From positions 1-28,798 of the forward strand of contig JALMLS010000429.1 in NCBI GenBank assembly GCA_038496445.1: a stretch of 28,798 nt of DNA, written 5' to 3'. Positions 21,825-28,798 of the stretch are shown piece by piece. How positions within the stretch are numbered: position 1 is the first letter of the stretch; the number at the start of each line of letters is the position of its first letter. Under the pieces are notes generated by a model. That model ran no database searches, had not been told where the DNA came from, and saw only the letters and a list, made by a program, of their open reading frames with translations. Origin of the DNA: Trichosphaerium sp. ATCC 40318. Lineage: Eukaryota; Discosea; Flabellinia; Trichosidae. A program made the position numbers and the translations under genes.

Positions 21825-22717
21825 GTGTAGTTTTTGTGTTGCGATAACCAGTTTTCATCATTTTTAATAATTTGTTGGCGCGATACCAAGCCTTTGATTC
21901 TGGTTGCATGTTCCGGCCACAGATCGCTTGTTTTCGCTTTCTTTGTATTAGTTTCTGTTCTTACTCCTTGTAATTTACGTTTGGGTTTATTATTCTTACC
22001 AGGCTCCGTTGTATTTGTTTGTGGAGGTGTTCTTGTTTGAGGTTTAGTGGGTTCTCTTTCGGTTGCTGTGTTTCCTTCCGGTTTAGATGCACTGTTTGCT
22101 GTATCTTTTAGTTTATTTAGTTCTTTAATGCCTTGTTGGATTGCATTTTTGATACCTTCGTTAGGTGTATTTGGTGATTGCTCACTTTCTGTCATACATG
22201 TATCAGCGTCAGTTACGGGTTCAGTCATTATTGTTGATAAAGATATTTGTCGATATTTTACTCGCTTTGACAAATGGTGCGTATACGAAAACGAAAAAGG
22301 CGAAAATGATTTTGAAAACTCTTTTTTGATTTGTGTAACATTTTTTGGGCTATTGTTGTTTAGATTGTGTTTTATTACGTTGATAGCGGTGCTACCAACG
22401 TTTACAGATGAATTTAATTTAACCGCCAAACGGCAGTATTCTATAGGGCGTAGTGGGCGTGTTTTTGATATAGCAGCTCGTCCCTCCTGCTTTAAAGTTC
22501 TAGAATATAAAAATATTCTAACCGATACATTTTTAACAGATTCTATTGTGTACCGGTCGCAATAGATTGTAATACCATAATTACCGAGGGAGATAGAATT
22601 ATTGAACGTTGAGCATGTTAATTTACTTGTCTGTATGTACGGAGAACTTCCATACACCAGCTCCAAGAGTACTATAAGGTTTGTCAACAACCAAATAGTA
22701 TTAGACGTTGCATTCAT
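21821..22717 (-). CDS. LINE ORF A: signal peptide, sequon-rich region, basic C-terminus
   Basis: The first ATG of the frame is at 22717; upstream codons lack an ATG. The 298-residue product starts with a likely signal peptide (TIWLLTNLIVLLELVYG, residues about 8-24). The next about 130 residues hold roughly six N-x-S/T sequons (NAT, NNS, NVS, NSS, NNS, NVT) and several cysteines, as in a secreted glycoprotein. The second half is different: acidic and Thr/Pro-rich, then a basic tail with KPKRKL and KKAK nuclear-localisation-like clusters, more like a LINE ORF1. A second ATG at the MTEPV segment near residue 163 could start a cytosolic version. Two functions may be fused, or the first half may be captured sequence. 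Confidence 0.6.
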   Translation of the reverse strand: MNATSNTIWLLTNLIVLLELVYGSSPYIQTSKLTCSTFNNSISLGNYGITIYCDRYTIESVKNVSVRIFLYSRTLKQEGRAAISKTRPLRPIEYCRLAVKLNSSVNVGSTAINVIKHNLNNNSPKNVTQIKKEFSKSFSPFSFSYTHHLSKRVKYRQISLSTIMTEPVTDADTCMTESEQSPNTPNEGIKNAIQQGIKELNKLKDTANSASKPEGNTATEREPTKPQTRTPPQTNTTEPGKNNKPKRKLQGVRTETNTKKAKTSDLWPEHATRIKGLVSRQQIIKNDENWLSQHKNYT

Positions 22718-22801
22718 CGTAAATAATTTTTTCCCCCTGAAGTAGAATTGTAGTAAATCTTGTGTACAAATAAAGTCAATACCATAAACCACAGTCAAGT
22801 A

Positions 22802-24790
22802 ATGGAAGCGTACGACATCTTGGTATTGCGAAAGGTTGTTTTGGCACTTTAGACTTGGATCTAAGCCGTTTGTTTAGAAAAAACAGGTTCTTGAAGATAT
22901 ATTGGCTTGGCGGGTCAGTAAACGACCTAATTTTGCGTCTGTATCTATATTGGAAGCATGTCAACAGTATGTGAAGCTTATCGCTCGTTTTTTGTTCTCA
23001 AAGCTACAACAAACGCATTGGTTGCGTTTTTTGCGGTTTTACAGTTTTCTTGTGAATGGGGCAAACATTAAACCGTTTGAACTTTTAGTGTTCATCAATA
23101 CATCGTCTCTCACAATGACCCATTCGTATCACTCCGATACAAGAAGCGTGGATCCAATTCTACTAATGCCATCACTTCCATAAACGCCAAGGTGACGACA
23201 TTCACTAACTTCACAGGTAATGAGTGAGATTCCAACAACTTCTCTGATGTTTGAAATAACCTTATTCCTTTGTTCTTTAGAGCTCCCAACCGAGATTGTA
23301 TGGCACGTGATAAGCTTTCTAGATGCCAAATGTATTCTTGCGATATCACAAACAGCAAAGCCGTATTCGAAGTATTGCCAGAGTCAGTTCACGTGGCTAT
23401 TCGAAGTCAGTAGAGTAAGTTGGGTCTATTTTTTGATACAATGTACTATTACCTGTTTGTGACTTACTGTTGATTATCAAGAGCAGAGCTAGCACATATG
23501 CATTCTTAAACAAGTATTATAAAGCAGGTTTGAATCCATATACGGTTCAGAAGACACTCTCCAAGCGAAAGCACACAAACCGCATGAAGAAAAGAATGAA
23601 ACATCAAAACTTACCTGACCGAAAAATCTCCTCTATACTTAAAAGGGAAAAAAAACAGTATCAAATGGATGTCCTTTTCCTTGGAAACAATATACACATG
23701 TGCATGGGAGGTTTAGCAAGGTCAATAGTGGCACCAGACTTTTCTCCGTTCAAGAGATGCATTCAAAAATACACACTTTCTGTTGCTTTGAAGGCATCAA
23801 AAGACAATCCTGAGGTATCGAAGAACACCTTTGTTAACTTACACCACAACTTACACTTACACCATAACTTACATGTGATACCTAGAGTAAATGTGCAGAG
23901 GTAATTAAGTCCTCAATTGCTCAAGAACTGATTGCTGAAGGCCTTGAAACAATTGATGTTGAAGATGATGAGCGAGCCAAATAGTACGGGTTTTTTGTCC
24001 TTTCTTGGATTGCTAACAATCTCAATGTGGTAGTTTCGAAGGAGCTGCTTCAATGATACTGGATAAAGAATACACTGTGATACCAGAACATATTGAAAAC
24101 ATGTGTTGTACACTCCTACATACTGACAAACCTCTTGAATATATTAGTAATATGTCAAGTACTGATATGATGTACAAGTGGAAAAAAAAAAAACTGTCAC
24201 GTGATTGGTCTTTATATTTTTCCTAGGTTGACTATGTACCCTTCAATGTCTCACACACTATTCCAAAACGTCATACAAGATAAACTTGCATACGGAAACG
24301 ATTGTTTAATAATGTACAACATTGTACTTGGTGAATACCGTGTACATGACCCAATCTTCGGCACAAAACTACACAGATCAATACATGAGTACTCATTGTG
24401 GTGTAATATCCTTTATAAAACTAAAGGTTGTAGTATGGCTATATTTATCTACAAAGATGACCATATAGTACCTAGTGAGTTCTGTGAGAAGTTCCCAGAT
24501 TGCCCTGAAGGTAATCCTTTACCCCTTTTCTATTTGAATTTTGAGATGGACCAAGCTCTTTAACTAACGCTTTCTTTCTAGACACAATGGACTCTATTTT
24601 TGAGTACCTACGGCTATTATTCACTTCTCATATGTATGAAGGAGCAGTCACAGATGAAGAGGGAAGCAGCACAATGACTACAGCATACTCATATTTTCAT
24701 TACTACTCAATTCTTCACTTCTCTGTCAACTTATGTGATGTTTTCAAAAGTGTGATGGTGTCCAGAGCTCTAGATGTGGCTGGTTATTAA
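22802..24790 (+). CDS. F-box protein of unknown target, 9 exons, 472 residues
   Basis: Predicted exons: 22802-22822, 22878-22966, 23089-23216, 23281-23414, 23482-23814, 23901-23983, 24034-24171, 24227-24510, 24582-24790. All phases match (1419 nt). The F-box lies near residues 79-115 (ELPTEIVWHVISFLDAK, then ISQTAK). The following basic segment (KTLSKRKHTNRMKKRMK) and a C-terminal about 350-residue region match no family I recognise. Unlike its neighbours it has no LRR or MORN repeats. Several introns carry CTAAC branch sites (introns 6 and 8). Exon 6 uses the second AG of GCAGAG. The most upstream exons are the least certain; 23220 is an alternative ATG if intron 3 is retained. AATAAA lies at 24868. 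A LINE lies immediately upstream and may have replaced the promoter. Confidence 0.7.
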
Positions 24791-26571
24791 GGCATTGCGA
24801 ATAACAAAGTACCTAGGCTTTGGGTGGATTTTTGACTTGATCAGCGCCAGTACTTGTGTATAAGTTTAATAAAAAATGGTTAGTTTAACTTGCATTGTGA
24901 AAAAAGTAAGCAGTTTGGCAAAAAACTTAAGTACGCATTTTACGTCTTAAAATTTTATTCGTACATAGCTTTTCCCTTTGAAATTATGTCTGTGTTTAGA
25001 CCACATCCTCAATCAACCAACCTGAGACAGCTAGATGATCTTTGGGAGGAAAGGAACATATCTGTCCCTGACAGATAGCTTGAGCGCAGAGCGAGCATCT
25101 GGGATTTATTTACAACACAATGTCAAATAAAAAAATCGAAAAAGGGACCACATATGTGAGTTTAAGAAAAGGACACTGGGATATTTTTTATACAACCATG
25201 AGGGTGAGGTGGGTGATTTCTGCTTGCTATCCTGTTGCTGTCGTGATAAGGTTGCGAGTTGGTCTTAGTCCTTCGTATTCAAATGATAATGCACTGCTGG
25301 AAAACTCCCAGTTTAGGCTTTCGTTTACACATAGAAGTATTGGGCGCTATTAACATTTACGCATTATCCTTTGGAATCCCACAAAAAAAGTTGGTCATGT
25401 TCTAATGTACAACTCTATTTCTCAACCTTCTTGGTTTATATATTTACAAGTAATCCACGTATCAGTGCCTGTAGGTATATAACGGCTTGATTTTTCTCTT
25501 CGGACATATCACGCGTTCATAATCAGCAAGTTGAGAACAACTATTTTCTAACAAAAAAAGTCTCACCTTTTCTTGATAGCATTTTGTAAATACTTGCCAT
25601 TGATAAAAACCAGAGACTTGCTATGAATCACGAATTCCTCGACTACTTACTGTCGTTGTTTGATGCTCTATTTATTGCTACTACAAATCAACAAAGCAAC
25701 CTATAGTATGGGCCTATTTTAAGGCACTTTGGCGTTTGCAAGCGAGAGCAAACTACCAGTACAGTGCTACTAAAAGGTAGCGTAAGTAGAGAGGTAGTGT
25801 ATGTAGTATTTCTATATTGACTGTACATTTTTCTAGCTCGCATTTTTTGATTGACGCTGGGTTTTAATAGGTTACACACTTGCCAAGGCCTTCAACACCT
25901 CATCTAGTACATCTGTACATAATAAAGCAATCACAAAAATAAACCACAAGCCAGCTTTGACTCTTTTTAAGTACAATTGACAAACGCTCTTCCCACCAAT
26001 GAAAAAAACTTCCTGACAATACAGAACGTGTGTACACTATATTAGAGTATGACAGGACCTTATGCGACATACCACGCATTTTGTCGAATTATTGTTTAGC
26101 CTAGGTGCTTTCTCATGTGATACATTCACATTGTGCTAGTCAACTCTGTATGTTTTGCACGATTCACCCTTTGCTTGATTAACATAATTATACATACTGT
26201 GGTGCATACTATCCGTGGAATGTAAATAAAAGCAATGCCATTGTAAGTTGACAATTAAGATTGGGTTATAGCGCTCAAATAGGCGTTGGTCTCTTTTGTA
26301 TGTCCAAAGTTACTACATACTCTACGTGCTACAAAAAGATACAACCTTTTTTGCAGATGTTGTTACATTCCTTAATACAACAGGCAGCTGACGTTGTTCG
26401 CTGTACCAGTTTTGGCTTATTTCAACAGGCAACCTTTGCCTTAGGTTTGTGGTCCTCGTGTACAGTCGTGAGAGTCGTGTAGTTTCGTGTTATGTGAAAT
26501 CGGGATTACATCGGACAAACTCTTGAAAAACTCTCTACACCTTTTCACTCAAAAAATTATTATCACTCACA
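24791..26571. other. Long intergenic region, no gene recognised
   Basis: It begins with the 3' flank and AATAAA (24868-24873) of the F-box gene. Short plus-strand frames (24890-25078, 25120-25353, 26261-26482) lack signal peptides, motifs or plausible splice partners. I found no CACGTG here. The last about 60 bases are the 5' flank of the next gene. Confidence 0.45.
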
Positions 26572-26969
26572 ATGAGCAACTTATCTTTACCTACGCTATC
26601 CTTGGCTATTCTTTTTGTAGTCTTTATGTTCGCATGTCCTGTATCAGGAAATGACGAAGAGGCAGAAGCGTGCATAGGCAAATGGTGTTCAAGGCTGTAT
26701 GAAAAAACTGAGGGAGGTTCGGGAACTTTTTGCTCTGACATTTGGGGATCTTGCCCTAAAACGAGTTATGACGGCGTATGCACTTTTCCATTGTCTACGC
26801 TGTTCAACTTTCGACTCACTTCTAAGTATAGTATGACCACATATCAGGCAAGAAAAACTGCGGTAAACGATGCAATCAGAGAACACCTAGTGCTGGAAGA
26901 TGTAATACTTATAATGGTTTCATGACGATTGGTACTAATGCGAAAGTATCCCGCTATAGATGTGATTAA
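26572..26969 (+). CDS. Small secreted eight-cysteine protein, two exons
   Basis: ATG 26572 begins a signal peptide (LAILFVVFMFACPVSG) and an acidic stretch, then four cysteines (ACIGKWC, FC, SCP). The unspliced frame loses this character after residue about 69. A short intron restores it: the downstream frame reads KKNCGKRCNQ, GRCN and YRCD, then a stop at 26969, adding four cysteines. The splice sites are ambiguous: GTTATG at 26765 with ATATCAG at 26847 (104 residues), or GTATGC near 26776 with GGCAAG near 26851. Both keep the frame. Eight cysteines fit four disulfides, as in secreted defence, toxin-like or adhesion peptides; no specific family is recognised. Confidence 0.6.
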
Positions 26970-27423
26970 GCGAGTGTATATCTATATAGTAACCACATGC
27001 ATGTTGTATGTGACTTGCTATCTCAGTGCTAGTGTTAAGCAAACTATAAATAAATTGATTTTTTGTTGGCATTTTATTTTAGAAGCCTTTCAACCCATTG
27101 AGTCAAGTTTTGAATTATCACGTGTTACTATGATAAAACAGCTAGGCAAACGTATGACGCGTGTAAATGCAGATACGTATGTTATTGCAATATCACATGC
27201 CTTGTAATTAATATTGTCCGTATCATTCAAGTTTGCAAAACTGTGCAAATTTTTTGTTGTTTGTGGCTGTTGGTTTTCGTGTTTAGTCAGATCTGACAGT
27301 CTTGCAAGTTATGTTAGTTCTTACAGAAATAGCAGATACAACGTTTGAAATGTGATTTAGTTGACAGCAAAAACTGACAAGATATTACGGGTCTGATAGT
27401 TCTTGCAATATCTTACACTTTGA
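26970..27423. other. Spacer, no gene recognised
   Basis: An AATAAA near 27048 may end the preceding gene, and one CACGTG lies near 27119. A plus-strand frame at 26929-27207 overlaps the spliced gene and has no recognisable content. Confidence 0.4.
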
Positions 27424-27621
27424 TAGGTGTACATTAGATTGATTTATCAAACAGATTATGGCATTGCATCATTGGCAGGTGCACATAAGATTAATTTGTC
27501 AAACACAAATGTAATAGATGAAGGCTTAAAGGTATTGGCAGGTGTACATACTATTTGCTTGCGGTCTTGTAAATCAATAACAGATGCAGGTTTAAGAACA
27601 CTTGCGCTCACAGGCTTATAG
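27424..27621 (+). pseudogene. Decayed fragment of an F-box/LRR gene
   Basis: It has two good LRR units, AGAHKINLSNTNVIDEGLK and AGVHTICLRSCKSITDAGLR, in the style of the intact gene at 3660-4979. A third unit before them is broken by a stop and a frame change (GVH, stop, IDLSN). No F-box or start codon is present. It is a remnant of the same family. Confidence 0.75.
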
Positions 27622-28440
27622 CATCTCATTGTCCAAAGGAGCAATAGCAGAAGACAAAGGAGTCAAAGAAGAATTGACACATAGATACTAGTTTCATGGC
27701 TGTACATGTGTTTTACTCCGTTACAAACGTTTGGGTAAACTTCAGTTGACTTCGTATAAAACAACAACTACCGACAAAGCTTAAACAACATGGCGAGCAG
27801 CAATCACCCACATCCCACCCAAAAATTTCCTTTTCAATTTGTTTTCAAAACTGCAACAACCTTTCTTTTATTTTCCAAGTGTTCTTGTATCATATAACAA
27901 ATGCTTGGCACTGTGCTAGAGCCACAAGATATTTTGCCTTCCTCCCAACATCGTCTTAGTTAGTATTCCTTGGTTAGTTGATAGAAGAAAGTCAACTGAG
28001 AGTGTTAGAACTGTAACAGCTGATTGGTGGTAGAGTAGTTACGACTTCTGTTTAGGAATAATGAACAGTCCTAATAAAGCTAGCAGTAGTTTACTTTTGA
28101 ATTAGCTTACAACATTTTGGGCCAAGTTTGTAGCTTCGCGTTTTTGGTTATTAGAGGAATTATATCTTGTATGCAATTAATGGTATGTAATTGTTGGTTA
28201 GATGTCTTTGAATAAAAATACACATAACCGCTTCAAATACACGTGGTAATCCAGTGTTTATTTGACATTTGATACATCATGTATAGTATGATTGTGCTAG
28301 CAATGTTAGTTTTAAGCAAAAACCACTTTGAAGTTGGACAGCGTGTGTTGATCGAACACGTGCTTTTTTTTATTTTTGGTGCATTGGACATTTTTCTTCA
28401 TTGAAAAAATTTAGGTAGGGGTTGGTTGAGATTATTATAG
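27622..28440. other. Intergenic, 5' flank of the U2-like RNA
   Basis: No coding frame is supported. CACGTG sites lie near 28240 and 28358. The stretch GGTAGGGGTTGGTTGAG, about 20-35 bases upstream of the RNA, could belong to its promoter, but I do not know the snRNA promoter elements of this organism. Confidence 0.4.
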
Positions 28441-28600
28441 GCCACTTCTCGGCCTATTGGCTAAAATCAAGTGGTGTATCTGTTCTCAGCAGTTTAAACG
28501 CTGTTGGTGTTATTCCTACCAAAGCACGAAACCGTTTATGCTAATTTTTTTATTTGGGCTTCTTGGACCGTTGCAGGCTTGCCTGTTTTTACAAATCCTT
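28441..28600 (+). ncRNA. U2: U2 spliceosomal snRNA-like gene, divergent
   Basis: The 5' part matches U2: CTTCTCGGCC-TATT-GGCTAA (stem I), then ATCAAGTG and TATCTGTTCT. Stem-loop IIa is preserved with changed pairs (CAGCAG / CTGTTG around TTTAAACG), and a short IIb-like hairpin follows. The T-run near 28542-28551 could be the Sm site, and TTGCAG near 28571 recalls the loop of stem IV. The branch-site recognition segment reads AAGTGGTGTATC instead of the near-universal AAGTGTAGTATC. The introns here use CTAAC branch sites, which suit the normal sequence, so this is either a variant or a pseudogene. The 3' end is approximate. Confidence 0.7.
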
Positions 28601-28798
28601 ATTGCAATTCTACATGGTGTTGCACTACCCGCCATTCAAGGTCAACCATATCTCTTTAAAACAAGAAAAAAACTAAAGACTTAAACAACATTCAATGAAG
28701 CAGGCTTCATATTGTGGAGTATTGTTTCTGTTTTGTTCAACGTGTAACAATAAGGGGGAGCATCAAGTTTTCTTCCTATGCTGATTTATTACAATTTT
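28601..28798. other. Right end of window, nothing recognised
   Basis: AT-rich sequence downstream of the U2-like RNA. No feature is supported. Confidence 0.4.

Larger units (their letters stand above)
10920..22800 (-). mobile_element. Large APE-type non-LTR retrotransposon (LINE) with nested insertions
   Basis: On the minus strand run ORF A, ORF B, ORF C (membrane segments then APE endonuclease) and ORF D (reverse transcriptase, RNase H, zinc knuckle). Without the two nested DNA elements the LINE is about 8.7 kb, large for its class. The RNase H after the RT and the CCHC-like end resemble I-type and related clades. The 5' end must lie between 22718 and the host gene ATG at 22802. The 3' end may be the A12 run on the minus strand (poly-T at 10920-10931). 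I could not find a target-site duplication, so both ends are approximate. All frames are open except for one shift between C and D and the two nested insertions, so this is a young copy. Confidence 0.85.

Noticed and set aside
22718-22798. Extra 27 codons at the start of LINE ORF A
   Set aside because: They begin with TTG, not ATG, and reach almost to the host gene start. The first ATG (22717) directly precedes a signal peptide.
1-28798. CRISPR arrays, bacterial operons or ribosome binding sites
   Set aside because: The window is eukaryotic (introns, poly(A) signals, U2-like RNA). The regular repeats found are palindrome arms and protein repeats, not spacer arrays.

Overview
The window is nuclear DNA of a eukaryote, probably a unicellular one. 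Six genes need short GT-AG introns (48 to about 220 nt) to give closed reading frames, the branch sites look like CTAAC, AATAAA signals follow most genes, and a U2 snRNA-like sequence lies near the right end. I cannot name the species. Multi-exon models were built by hand: splice phases were checked and frames stay open, but no transcript data were available.

Left part (1-10.9 kb): small host genes on both strands. In order they are a secreted six-cysteine protein (926-1504), an F-box protein with MORN_2/YwqK-like repeats and a missed first exon (2163-3314), an F-box/LRR protein (3660-4979, minus), an eight-exon secreted lysyl-endopeptidase-like serine protease (5294-7352), a frameshifted F-box/LRR paralogue (7654-8543), and a four-exon secreted cysteine-rich protein with a SAP-like tail (9558-10425). 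The palindrome CACGTG is strikingly frequent here, in introns as well as between genes.

Middle part (about 10.9-22.8 kb): one large APE-type non-LTR retrotransposon (LINE) on the minus strand. Its ORFs overlap at their stop/start codons: ORF A (signal peptide, many N-glycosylation sequons), ORF B (unknown), ORF C (novel N-terminus, membrane segments, then APE endonuclease) and ORF D (reverse transcriptase, RNase H, zinc knuckle). Two further DNA elements (11628-12674 and 16583-18721) are nested in it. Both have CAGGTCT terminal inverted repeats, 2-bp target duplications and arms packed with GGTATA/TATACC palindromes. Taking out either element with one duplication copy restores the LINE frame exactly. 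Their inverted ends also carry a potential GT...AG intron pair in either orientation, so they could be introner-like. This is the most interesting part of the window.

Right part (22.8-28.8 kb): a nine-exon F-box gene (22802-24790) begins right next to the LINE 5' end. It is followed by a small secreted eight-cysteine protein (26572-26969), a decayed LRR fragment (27424-27621) and the U2-like snRNA (about 28441-28600), whose branch-site recognition region departs from the universal sequence. At least four F-box loci and three members of one LRR family occur within 25 kb, pointing to a local, fast-evolving F-box expansion.
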